Below, piece by piece: positions 26,397-33,820 of a DNA stretch of 33,952 nucleotides. This DNA is from Kiritimatiellia bacterium (GTDB lineage: Bacteria > Verrucomicrobiota > Kiritimatiellia > RFP12 > UBA3636), in the NCBI GenBank assembly GCA_017424105.1, contig JAFPBK010000004.1, forward strand, positions 1-33,952, given 5' to 3'. Below the pieces are notes generated by a model. The model was not told the origin of the DNA, did not search any database, and saw only the letters and a program-made list of their open reading frames with translations. Position 1 is the first letter of the stretch; each line of letters starts with the position of its first letter. Both the position numbers and the translations under genes were made by a program.

Positions 26397-27428
26397 ATGG
26401 AATCAGTAGAGAAAAAAGCAGTTGCAATTTTTACCGCAGTCCCTAAACAACACAATTGCGCACAAGCAATTGCCGCAGCAGCAGGCAGAGAAGATTTAGT
26501 TGCGGAATTAGCTAGTGCAGGAGGTGGCCGTGCAGAGGCTGGACTTTGCGGAGCTCTTTATGCAGCAATGGCTGTTGTGAGTGAATGCGATAGACAAGCT
26601 CTTAAACGTGATTTTGAGCAGCTCGCTGGTGCCGTAGGTTGCCGCGACATCAAATCACAAGTTAAGCTGCCTTGTGTAGAGGCTGTACGCATTGCCGGAA
26701 GCCTAGTAGACAAATATCGCACACGTGATATGTCAAAAGACCTACGCAAAGTAACTATTGAGCGTAATTTTACAAAGTATGCTGCTGGCTCTGTTGTTAT
26801 TCGTCAAGGCGATACTTGGGTGTTGTGTACAGCTTCTGTAGAAGAAAAGGTGCCTCCTTTCCTTCGTGATAGTGGACAAGGTTGGGTAACAGCAGAATAT
26901 AGCATGCTTCCAAGTAGCACATTGCAGCGCAAAGATCGTGAAATTAAAAAAGGTAAACCTGATGCTCGTAGCTCAGAGATTGGCCGATTGATCGGTCGCG
27001 CATTGCGTGCTGCTGTTGATATGAAGAAGTTAGGTGAACGCACAATTACAATTGATTGTGATGTCCTTCAAGCAGATGGCGGTACACGCTGTGCATCTAT
27101 CACAGGTGGTATGGTTGCACTCGCTGATGCAATTGATAAGCTAATTGCAGACGGAAAACTTACAGAGAACCCAATTTGCAATTTTGTTTCTGCTATTAGC
27201 GTTGGTATTTGTAATGGCATTCCAGCACTTGATTTAGATTATATTCACGATTCAACAGCAGATGTAGATTTAAATGTTGTTATGACAGCAGATGGACGTT
27301 TTGTTGAGTTGCAGGGTACTGCTGAACACGAGCCATTTACAGATGAGCAGTTAAATGCTCTTAAAGCATTGGCTGTAAAGGGCAATGCCGAGCTAGCTCG
27401 TCTACAACAGGAATGCCGTAAAAATTAG
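26397..27428 (+). CDS. rph: RNase PH with N-terminal C_GCAxxG_C_C-like domain
   Basis: 343 aa. Residues from about 110 form RNase PH, a phosphate-dependent 3'-5' exoribonuclease that trims tRNA 3' ends: [82 protein letters not shown]. The usual N-terminal RxDGR motif is degenerate (YRTRDMSKD). In front is an extra domain of about 105 residues whose cysteine pattern (NCAQAI C21, [14 protein letters not shown]51, VGCRDI C82, LPCVEA C93) matches the putative redox C_GCAxxG_C_C family. ATG 26397 has TGAGG five bases upstream; GTG 26355 has none. The fusion is in frame with no sign of a break. Role of the extra domain unknown. Confidence 0.9.
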   Translation: MESVEKKAVAIFTAVPKQHNCAQAIAAAAGREDLVAELASAGGGRAEAGLCGALYAAMAVVSECDRQALKRDFEQLAGAVGCRDIKSQVKLPCVEAVRIAGSLVDKYRTRDMSKDLRKVTIERNFTKYAAGSVVIRQGDTWVLCTASVEEKVPPFLRDSGQGWVTAEYSMLPSSTLQRKDREIKKGKPDARSSEIGRLIGRALRAAVDMKKLGERTITIDCDVLQADGGTRCASITGGMVALADAIDKLIADGKLTENPICNFVSAISVGICNGIPALDLDYIHDSTADVDLNVVMTADGRFVELQGTAEHEPFTDEQLNALKALAVKGNAELARLQQECRKN

Positions 27429-27496
27429 TGAACAGCAAATGTCGTGCGGATATTTCTGCATACTGCTTAATAATAAATTAAAGTTTATCAACAAAT

Positions 27497-28837
27497 ATGG
27501 GATTACAAAAGCTACGTAATAGGTTAGGGGAGTTCTGGTGGGCTTCGCTTATCTTCTTTATTGCATTACGTTTTGGTGATGCAATAAATGCTATTACTGG
27601 GTTATATGTAGTCCCAAAATTTGTTTCTCAGGATGAGCTTGGTGCTGTACTTCCTATCCTCAATTTCACTACATTTCTGAGCTTGCCTCTTTCTATTTTT
27701 ATTACAGGTTATACAAAACTTCTTAATATTTGTTCTGTAAACAATGAGTGGGGTAAGGTCAAGCGCATGTATCTTGATGTGCTGCGCTATTCTGTTGTTT
27801 TTGTATTGCTTAGCATACTTTTAGTATTAGTCTTTCATAAGCTAGTTTTTGAGCGACTCCGTATTCAAAATGGCATGCTTGGTGTAGTTATTGTTGTTGC
27901 AGGAATATTAGGTGCTTTTGCACCTTTATTTACTAATACACTTCAGGGGTTAAAGAAGTTTCGCGAACTTTCTCTAGTAAATATTATTTCTGCACCAATA
28001 AGGCTTATTGTTATTCTGATAACAATGCCAATACGTCCTTTAACAGGATTCTTTGTTGCTCATGGTTCGGTTCCGTTTGCACAAATTGTTGCTTCAACAA
28101 TTGCTATACGAAAGACGGTTTTTTCTCGCGATGTTTTGCAAGAACCATATCTTGATGATAAAACAAAGCGTTGGTTTATTCGTTACCTTTTATTGAATGC
28201 AATTTATGTATTTCCTATGATAATTGGAAATTGTGTTGAGACGATGGTAATACGTCAGCGTCTTGCAGCAATAGATTCGGCTGCCTATTATATGCTTTCC
28301 AGAATAGCCGAAATAGGTGGTTATTTGGGATTAACTTTAATGGTTGTTATATTCCCATTTGCTTCAGAACAGCATGAAAAGAAGAAAGATAGTGATTTGT
28401 TGCTTTTGCGTGTGATAGGAGCTTCTGCTATATTTTCTTTATTATTTGCAATATTCTGCTATTTTACTAAGGATTTAGTTTTTTCTATTTTGCCAGCTGG
28501 AGAAGAGTACTTGGGATATACAAAAGAGTATATGCTTTTGATATTTAATTTTTCTGCTTTGGCAATATGGTATTGCTTTGTAAATAATGAGATTGCTGCT
28601 GAAAGATTTTCGTTTTTACGATATCATCTTCCACTTCAAGCAATATTTATTGCATTGATTTTTGGATTGACGGGTTACGGATATTTTTATGGCTATTTGC
28701 CAAATTCATGGGTAGATTCTATACGCGATATAAATGCATGTCGCTTAGATTTTCTTTTGACCCTAATTGCTATTATTAATTTATTGCGTTTGTTATTTGC
28801 TGCTGGGCATATTTGTGCCCGCCGCAAATTCCGCTAG
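27497..28837 (+). CDS. Flippase-like polytopic membrane protein (MATE / polysaccharide-export type)
   Basis: 446 aa with about 12-14 hydrophobic segments across the full length. The N-terminal pattern (FIALRFGDAINAITGLYVVPKFVSQDELGAVLPILNF, in two halves) and the internal duplication resemble the MATE/Wzx-like oligosaccharide flippase superfamily, which moves lipid-linked sugars or drugs across the inner membrane. No residue motif fixes the substrate, and no glycosyltransferase genes are beside it. The basic tail ARRKFR is likely cytoplasmic. ATG start has no strong Shine-Dalgarno. Might also be an uncharacterised MOP-superfamily member. Confidence 0.7.
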   Translation: MGLQKLRNRLGEFWWASLIFFIALRFGDAINAITGLYVVPKFVSQDELGAVLPILNFTTFLSLPLSIFITGYTKLLNICSVNNEWGKVKRMYLDVLRYSVVFVLLSILLVLVFHKLVFERLRIQNGMLGVVIVVAGILGAFAPLFTNTLQGLKKFRELSLVNIISAPIRLIVILITMPIRPLTGFFVAHGSVPFAQIVASTIAIRKTVFSRDVLQEPYLDDKTKRWFIRYLLLNAIYVFPMIIGNCVETMVIRQRLAAIDSAAYYMLSRIAEIGGYLGLTLMVVIFPFASEQHEKKKDSDLLLLRVIGASAIFSLLFAIFCYFTKDLVFSILPAGEEYLGYTKEYMLLIFNFSALAIWYCFVNNEIAAERFSFLRYHLPLQAIFIALIFGLTGYGYFYGYLPNSWVDSIRDINACRLDFLLTLIAIINLLRLLFAAGHICARRKFR

Positions 28838-28857
28838 ACCTTATCGTGATCGTAGTT

Positions 28858-28915
28858 GGCGGCTTCAGCCGTCCTTTGCTTCAGCCGTCTTTTGCTTCAG
28901 CCGTCTTCTTTTTTT
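28858..28915 (+). terminator. Hairpin plus 16-bp tandem repeat and T-tract after the flippase gene
   Basis: GGCGGC (28858-28863) pairs with GCCGTC (28868-28873, one G-U) around TTCA. The right half, GCTTCAGCCGTCCTTT, is repeated three times at a 16-bp period (28862, 28878, 28894), and the third copy runs into TTTTTTT (28909-28915). Only the first copy has the pairing GGCGGC arm next to it. Likely intrinsic terminator whose 3' side has been duplicated. Confidence 0.65.
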
Positions 28916-29017
28916 ATTTCCCCGTTAATTTTCTTGACTTTATTCGCGTAAAATGGCAAATTTATGGGCTTTAACAAACCAATGTGCCCTAAAATTTAAT
29001 ACAAAGGACAACCCTTT

Positions 29018-29947
29018 ATGGCTAGAACCGCTACAGTAAATGCACCAGGTAAAATAAACCTAACCTTGGAAATCCTCTCTAAACGTGAGGATGGATATCA
29101 TGATTTGCGTAGCGTGCTTCTTCCAATATCATTATATGAAACAGTTACTGTAACAGAGCGTGATGATGGTCAAATTACTCTTGAGACAGTAGGAGAGGGC
29201 GTAGATACATCAGAGCTTGGTAATTGCCCACCAGAAAAGAATCTTGCTGTAAAAGCAGCATGGTTGATGAAGGATATCAGTGGCACAAGCAAGGGCTGCC
29301 ACATTCACATAACCAAGCGCGTACCAATTGGTGCAGGTATGGCAGGTGGCAGTGCAGATGCAGCAGGTACAATGGAGGCACTGCGTGCACTTTGGCTTCC
29401 AGATGTTGATCGTAAGCAGTTAGTGGAACCATCCGCAATGTTAGGTTCTGATATTCCTGGTTTATTGTACGGCGGAGCAATCCTTATGGAGGGTCGCGGA
29501 GAGATAGTTACTCCTATTTTTGATGAAGGAGAAAAGGCTGCTGGATGCTTTTGGTTAGTAATCGCTTTTCCTGGAGTTGCAATTTCTACAAAAAAAGTTT
29601 ACGAAAATTGCATTCCGTGCTTGACTGACAGGTCTAAAATATGCGATAATGCAATCTATTCCGTACGCAAAGGTGATGTACGGGCGGCATGTCGATATAT
29701 TTTCAACGGTTTACAAGATACCGTGTTTAACCAATACCCAGAAACGAAGCGCTTTTACACGGCGCTTGGCAATGGGGGGGCTTTATCCCAAATGCTTTCG
29801 GGCAGCGGGTCAGCAGTCTTTGGTTTAGCAGAAAGTAAGGAGCATGCGCTCGAAATACAGAGCCAGCTTCCGGAAGGGACTTGGAGCAAAGTCGTTCAGA
29901 CATTGCCCGATAGTGTAATGGCAGCACATGGGCCTTTGACGCCCTGA
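29018..29947 (+). CDS. ispE: 4-diphosphocytidyl-2-C-methyl-D-erythritol kinase
   Basis: GHMP kinase of the MEP isoprenoid pathway, phosphorylating CDP-methylerythritol. Motifs: APGKINLTLEI (K12), KREDGYHDLRSV, ATP loop PIGAGMAGGSADAAG (103-117), LGSDIPGLLYGG (D145), and SGSGSAVFGL near the C-terminus. AAGGACAA precedes the ATG. 309 aa. The natural end of IspE would be near KVVQTL, but the frame continues 44 nt into the tRNA-Gln gene, so residues 296-309 and the stop codon are encoded by tRNA sequence. The last 200 bases are richer in G and C than the rest and contain a run of seven G (29774-29780). Confidence 0.93.
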   Translation: MARTATVNAPGKINLTLEILSKREDGYHDLRSVLLPISLYETVTVTERDDGQITLETVGEGVDTSELGNCPPEKNLAVKAAWLMKDISGTSKGCHIHITKRVPIGAGMAGGSADAAGTMEALRALWLPDVDRKQLVEPSAMLGSDIPGLLYGGAILMEGRGEIVTPIFDEGEKAAGCFWLVIAFPGVAISTKKVYENCIPCLTDRSKICDNAIYSVRKGDVRAACRYIFNGLQDTVFNQYPETKRFYTALGNGGALSQMLSGSGSAVFGLAESKEHALEIQSQLPEGTWSKVVQTLPDSVMAAHGPLTP

Positions 29948-29977
29948 GTTATGGTTCGAATCCATATCGGGCAACCA
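29904..29977 (+). tRNA. tRNA-Gln (anticodon UUG)
   Basis: Full cloverleaf, 74 nt with encoded CCA. Acceptor TGCCCGA/TCGGGCA with discriminator A; D-stem GTGT/GCAC with loop AATGGCA; anticodon stem TGGGC/GCCCT (position 27-43 is a U-U mismatch) with loop CTTTGAC, anticodon TTG at 29936-29938; T-stem TATGG/CCATA with loop TTCGAAT. Its first 44 bases overlap the 3' end of the ispE reading frame on the same strand. It reads CAA and is served by the GlnRS encoded at 24390-26123. Confidence 0.95.
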
Positions 29978-30075
29978 TTTTTCCTCTAAACGAGGATAGG
30001 TTGCAAAAACAAGTCTCACATCTAAAAACTTTTTGTTACATTAATCAAAAATATCGTAAGAAGTGAGAGCTGACC

Positions 30076-31002
30076 GTGAAAATATTTTCCGGAAATTCAA
30101 ATAGAAAGCTAGCAGGAAGCATCGCATCTTATCTAGGCATTGAGCTAGGTGCAGCAGATGTTGTTTCTTTCCCAGATGGTGAGTCCTTTGTTAAAATCAA
30201 CGAGTGTGTTCGTGGCGAGGATTGCTATGCAGTACAATCAGTTTGCGGCAAACCAAATGAAATGCTAATGGAGCTTTTGATTATGATTGATGCTCTACGT
30301 CGCGCTTCAGCTGCCAGAATTACTGCTGTACTACCAATATATGGATATGCACGTCAGGACCGTAAGGATCAGCCACGCGTACCAATCACAGCAAAATTAG
30401 TTGCAAATCTATTAACAGCAGCAGGCGCAGACCGCGTGTTAACAATGGATCTTCATGCAGCTCAAATCGTAGGATACTTTGATATCCCAGTAGATCACCT
30501 ACACGCATTCCCTGTGATTGTAAAGTATCTTAAGGATAAAAATTTAAAGAATCCTGTAATTGTTGCTCCTGATACAGGCAGTGTTAAGAATGCTTACTCA
30601 TATTCAAGAATGTTCGGCTGTGGCCTTGCAATCGTTGCTAAGCAGCGTAAAGGTGCAGATGAGGTTGAGGCATTCTCTCTAGTTGGCGATGTTAATGGTT
30701 GCGATGTAATTATGATCGACGATTTAACCAGCACATGCGGTACACTATGCGCAGCTGCAAATCTTGTAAAGAAGCATGGTGCTAATAATGTTTATGCCGC
30801 AGTAACACATGGCCTGCTAAATGACCAAGGCCGTGAGCGTCTAAGCAACTCTTCAATTTCTGAATTGATCGTAACTGATACTGTTCCTCAAAATCACGCT
30901 CCAGAGCTTCCTATCACTGTACTATCAGTAGCAGATTTGTTTGGTGAAGCAATTAGACGTATAAATGAAGACAGTTCAATAGGAACCATGTTTTCAATGT
31001 AA
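30076..31002 (+). CDS. prs: Ribose-phosphate pyrophosphokinase (PRPP synthetase)
   Basis: 308 aa. Makes PRPP from ribose-5-phosphate and ATP for purine, pyrimidine, NAD and histidine synthesis. Motifs: FSGNSN and FPDGESFVKI at the N-terminus, YGYARQDRKDQPR (ATP/catalytic flexible region), TMDLHAAQIVGYFDIPVDHL, the PDTGSVKNA loop, and the PRPP-binding segment VIMIDDLTSTCGT, where most family members have DDMIDTAGT, a modest variation. GTG start at 30076 with GTGAGAG upstream. It follows the tRNA-Gln by 98 bp. Confidence 0.94.
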   Translation: MKIFSGNSNRKLAGSIASYLGIELGAADVVSFPDGESFVKINECVRGEDCYAVQSVCGKPNEMLMELLIMIDALRRASAARITAVLPIYGYARQDRKDQPRVPITAKLVANLLTAAGADRVLTMDLHAAQIVGYFDIPVDHLHAFPVIVKYLKDKNLKNPVIVAPDTGSVKNAYSYSRMFGCGLAIVAKQRKGADEVEAFSLVGDVNGCDVIMIDDLTSTCGTLCAAANLVKKHGANNVYAAVTHGLLNDQGRERLSNSSISELIVTDTVPQNHAPELPITVLSVADLFGEAIRRINEDSSIGTMFSM

Positions 31003-31079
31003 TGAATTTTTCGCTTAGCTGCAACAGGTCGGCAAGCGATGAGCATTGTATAGAAAAATATAATAACAGTAAATAAATA

Positions 31080-31100
31080 CCCCGAAGTCGGGGCTAGGAG
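31080..31100 (+). promoter_or_regulatory. Hairpin next to the rplY ribosome-binding site
   Basis: CCCCG (31080-31084) pairs with CGGGG (31089-31093) around AAGT. AGGAG (31096-31100), the rplY Shine-Dalgarno, begins two bases after the stem. The placement suggests translational or autogenous control of L25, but this is inference. Confidence 0.45.
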
Positions 31101-31109
31101 AAAATAAAA

Positions 31110-31403
31110 ATGGCAGATGAAATCACAGTGAATGCAGAGCTTCGTACAGAGAGTGGCTCTACAGCTGCACGCCGATTGCGCCGTTCTGGCATGATTCCGG
31201 CTGTGCTTGCCAGCACTAATGGAGAAGCAACACTTCTCAAGTTGAACGCTCATGACTTTGGGCGCGCACTAATCAAACATACCATGCAGGATGTTGTAGC
31301 AATCAGCTTCGATGGTAAAGTTGTTAAGGCAGTTATGCGCGAAGTACAGCGCGATAGCCTAACCGGCGCTATCACACACGTCGATTTTGGCGAGCTTGCA
31401 TAG
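31110..31403 (+). CDS. rplY: 50S ribosomal protein L25
   Basis: 97 aa, matching the short form of L25 that contains only the 5S-rRNA-binding domain and lacks the C-terminal CTC/TL5 domain. Motifs: ELRTESGSTAARRLRRSGMIPAV and REVQRDSLTGAITHVDF. AGGAG sits nine bases before the ATG. The order prs-rplY-pth is common in bacteria and supports the call. Confidence 0.93.
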   Translation: MADEITVNAELRTESGSTAARRLRRSGMIPAVLASTNGEATLLKLNAHDFGRALIKHTMQDVVAISFDGKVVKAVMREVQRDSLTGAITHVDFGELA

Positions 31404-31433
31404 GTTTAAGGAGAATCTTAAGTTCGGGTATTG

Positions 31434-31459
31434 TTTCACATAGGCTAATCGCTGTGAAA
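31434..31459 (+). other. Stem-loop upstream of pth
   Basis: TTTCACA (31434-31440) pairs perfectly with TGTGAAA (31453-31459), 12-nt loop, ending eight bases before the pth ATG. It overlaps the region where a ribosome site would lie, and pth has no clear Shine-Dalgarno. Could affect translation; may be chance. Confidence 0.35.
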
Positions 31460-31467
31460 AGAGCAAA

Positions 31468-32088
31468 ATGAAGGTAATTGCAGGTCTAGGAAATCCAGGA
31501 AATGAATATGTGCAGACGCCACACAATGCTGGCTTCGACGCAATTGATTTTCTTTGCAATTCCACAGGATGCTCCCTAAACAAGGAAAAACGCTTCAAAG
31601 CAGAAGTTGGTAAAACAACAATCGGCACAGAGCAAGTTCTACTTGTAAAACCACAGACATTCATGAACCTAAGTGGAGAAGCTCTTTCAGCAATTTTAAA
31701 CTACTACAAACTAAAGGCAACAGACCTAATCGTTCTTTGTGATGATGTAAATCTTCCACCAGCTCGCCTTAGATTGCGTGCAGAAGGAAGCCATGGCGGC
31801 CACAACGGGCTACGCTCAATAATTGAGCAGCTGGGAGCAGCCAATTTTACAAGAGTTCGCATTGGAGTAGGGCGAGGAGAACACCAAAATGGTGAGCTAA
31901 TCGGGCATGTCTTAGGAAAGTACTCCAAGGAGCGAGCTGAGCTAATGGCAGAGGCTTGTCAAAGAGCCGCAAAGGCCGCAGCACGTGTAGTAGAAGCAGG
32001 TATCACTACCGCTATGAATGAGTTTAACGCAGCACCAGTTCAAAAACAAGATTCAGAAGCAAAAGAAATTTCAAAAATTAAGGAATAA
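31468..32088 (+). CDS. pth: Peptidyl-tRNA hydrolase
   Basis: 206 aa. Releases tRNA from stalled peptidyl-tRNA. Motifs: AGLGNPGNEY, TPHNAGF with catalytic H19, KPQTFMNLSGE, VLCDDVNLPPARLRLR, GSHGGHNGLRSI, and VRIGVGRGE. The C-terminus carries a charged Lys/Glu extension after FNAAP. It ends four bases before rpsF, so translation of the two may be coupled. Confidence 0.96.
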   Translation: MKVIAGLGNPGNEYVQTPHNAGFDAIDFLCNSTGCSLNKEKRFKAEVGKTTIGTEQVLLVKPQTFMNLSGEALSAILNYYKLKATDLIVLCDDVNLPPARLRLRAEGSHGGHNGLRSIIEQLGAANFTRVRIGVGRGEHQNGELIGHVLGKYSKERAELMAEACQRAAKAAARVVEAGITTAMNEFNAAPVQKQDSEAKEISKIKE

Positions 32089-32092
32089 AATT

Positions 32093-32479
32093 ATGCCAAG
32101 AAATTATGAAGCACTGCTAATCTTCGCAGGTAATGTAAATGAAGATTCATTGGACAAGGCTATCGAGCGCGCTAATGGTGACATTGAGAAGCTTGGTGGT
32201 AAAATTGAATCAGTTGAGAACCTAGGACGCAAGCAGTTCGCACGCGTTATGGGTAAGTGCGAGAGCGGCGTTTATGTTAAGACACGCTTCGCTATCGAAC
32301 CAGATCAGATTTCTGCAATCCATGCACGTTTTGCTTTGAATGACGAGTGCTTCCGCATTCAGATTATTCTTCGCAACGAGCGCATTGAGGCTGCAAAGAA
32401 GGTTGACGATGCACGCCGTGCAGCTTACAAAGCTAAGGTAGCAGAGGCAGCTGCAGCAGCTGAGGCTCAGGCAGAGTAG
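32093..32479 (+). CDS. rpsF: 30S ribosomal protein S6
   Basis: 128 aa. Starts MPRNYEALLIFAG, with GRKQFARVMGKCESGVYV in the core and the strand FALNDECFRIQIILRNE. ATG 32093 is preceded by AAGGA; an in-frame upstream start at 32018 lies within pth and is rejected. S6 binds S18 in the platform of the small subunit; both genes are here. A poly-Ala/Glu tail follows the core fold. Confidence 0.95.
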   Translation: MPRNYEALLIFAGNVNEDSLDKAIERANGDIEKLGGKIESVENLGRKQFARVMGKCESGVYVKTRFAIEPDQISAIHARFALNDECFRIQIILRNERIEAAKKVDDARRAAYKAKVAEAAAAAEAQAE

Positions 32480-32543
32480 GCATAAGCTAGCCAAACCTGT
32501 GTTGATGCCAATTTAAGTACAGAACCCAAAGGAGAATGTTAAT

Positions 32544-33008
32544 ATGCCCAGCTTTAATAAAGTAATATTAATGGGAAATCTCACAAGAGACCCAGAGTTG
32601 CGTCGTACACCTACAGGATCGGTCGTATGCGATATTCGCCTTGCTGTAAGCGAAACCTTTCGTGATAAAGCGGGAGAGCGCGTAGAGCGCACTGTATTTA
32701 TTGATGTTTCAACCTGGGGCCAGCAGGCTGAGTCTTGTGGTAAATATCTTCGTAAAGGTATGCCAGTCTTTATTGACGGTCGCCTCCAATACGATGAATG
32801 GAAAACACCACAGGGCGAGTCTAGGAGCAAGATTCGTGTAGTCGCATCACGTGTTCAATTCATGTCGCCAATCGTGAACGGTGGCACTGCTGTAACAAAT
32901 CAGCAGAACCGCATGTCCTCCGATCAAATTCTTCCTCCTCCAGAGGTAGATAGCTATCAGGCACATGAACCTATGATGCCAGATGATATGGAAGATGTTC
33001 CTTTTTAA
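32544..33008 (+). CDS. ssb: Single-stranded DNA-binding protein
   Basis: 154 aa. OB-fold core FNKVILMGNLTRDPELR, FRDKAGERVERTVFIDVSTWG, GKYLRKGMPVFIDGRLQYDEW. A short linker leads to the acidic C-terminal tip DDMEDVPF, which recruits replication and repair partners. GGAGAA precedes the ATG. It sits between rpsF and rpsR, the common bacterial order. Confidence 0.96.
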   Translation: MPSFNKVILMGNLTRDPELRRTPTGSVVCDIRLAVSETFRDKAGERVERTVFIDVSTWGQQAESCGKYLRKGMPVFIDGRLQYDEWKTPQGESRSKIRVVASRVQFMSPIVNGGTAVTNQQNRMSSDQILPPPEVDSYQAHEPMMPDDMEDVPF

Positions 33009-33047
33009 GTTTAATTTAATAATCAAAGAAAAAAGTTAGGAGAAGCT

Positions 33048-33278
33048 ATGCCAATCCGTAAAGATTCAAAAACCCGTAGACCTGAGACACCAATTCGCAA
33101 GAAGACTCCAAATGGAGATATTCAGGTTATCGATATTAACGATGTAGAGTTCCTTCGTAGTTTTGTAAGCGAGCAGGGAAAGATACTTCCACAGCGCCTA
33201 ACCGGCTTGACAAGCGCACAGCAGCGCAAGGTTAAGCAGGGTGTACGTCGTGCACGTAGCATGGGCTTAATGATGTAA
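33048..33278 (+). CDS. rpsR: 30S ribosomal protein S18
   Basis: 76 aa. Typical C-terminal core: DINDVEFLRSFVSEQGKILP, RLTGLTSAQQRKVKQGVRRAR. No CxxC zinc pair. Basic N-terminus. TAGGAG precedes the ATG. Binds S6 in the ribosome. Confidence 0.95.
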   Translation: MPIRKDSKTRRPETPIRKKTPNGDIQVIDINDVEFLRSFVSEQGKILPQRLTGLTSAQQRKVKQGVRRARSMGLMM

Positions 33279-33305
33279 TAACAGTAAAAGAAAGAGAGAA
33301 AAACA

Positions 33306-33761
33306 ATGTCAGTAGAACTCCTTCTTATTAAGGATGTTGCAGATCTAGGTAACCAGGGTGATACCGTAACAGTTGCTAATGGATATGCACGTAACTATCT
33401 TATTCCTCAGGGCTATGCAGAGCCTCTAACAGCAGCAGCAAGCCGCCGCATCGCAAAGCTAAAGGCAGAGCGTGAGGCACGCGTTCAGGCAGCTCTAGCA
33501 GCAGCTAAGACTGTTGCAGCTAAGCTAAAGGACGTTGCTGTTACAATTACAGCTAAGACAACAGATGGCGAAGCTCTATATGGTTCTGTAAACGCAGCAC
33601 AGATCGTTGCAGCTCTTAAGGAGCAGAACATTGATGGCGTTGAAGAGACAATGGTTGCTCTAGAGGACGTTATCAAGTCTGTTGGCGCTTACGATGTAGT
33701 AATCAAGGTATGCGCTGAAGTTTCTGAGACAATCAAGGTTTGGGTTGTTGCTGAAGCTTAA
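33306..33761 (+). CDS. rplI: 50S ribosomal protein L9
   Basis: 151 aa. N-terminal 23S-binding domain (VELLLIKDVADLGNQGDTV, VANGYARNYLIPQGYA), a long connecting helix rich in Ala/Lys, and a C-terminal domain containing TTDGEALYGSVNAAQIV. Last gene of the rpsF-ssb-rpsR-rplI operon, followed by a strong terminator. Confidence 0.96.
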   Translation: MSVELLLIKDVADLGNQGDTVTVANGYARNYLIPQGYAEPLTAAASRRIAKLKAEREARVQAALAAAKTVAAKLKDVAVTITAKTTDGEALYGSVNAAQIVAALKEQNIDGVEETMVALEDVIKSVGAYDVVIKVCAEVSETIKVWVVAEA

Positions 33762-33790
33762 TTAGACGCAAGTCTTCAAAAACAAAAAAA

Positions 33791-33818
33791 GGCACTCGCA
33801 AGAGTGTCTTTTTTTTTT
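33791..33818 (+). terminator. Intrinsic terminator after rplI
   Basis: GGCACTC (33791-33797) pairs with GAGTGTC (33802-33808, one G-U) around GCAA, followed by ten T. An A-tract precedes it. Confidence 0.93.
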
Positions 33819-33820
33819 AT

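Noticed and set aside
30894-31253. 119-codon minus-strand open frame over the prs/rplY junction
   Set aside because: It overlaps two clear genes antisense, with low-complexity Cys/Ser-rich translation and no ribosome site.
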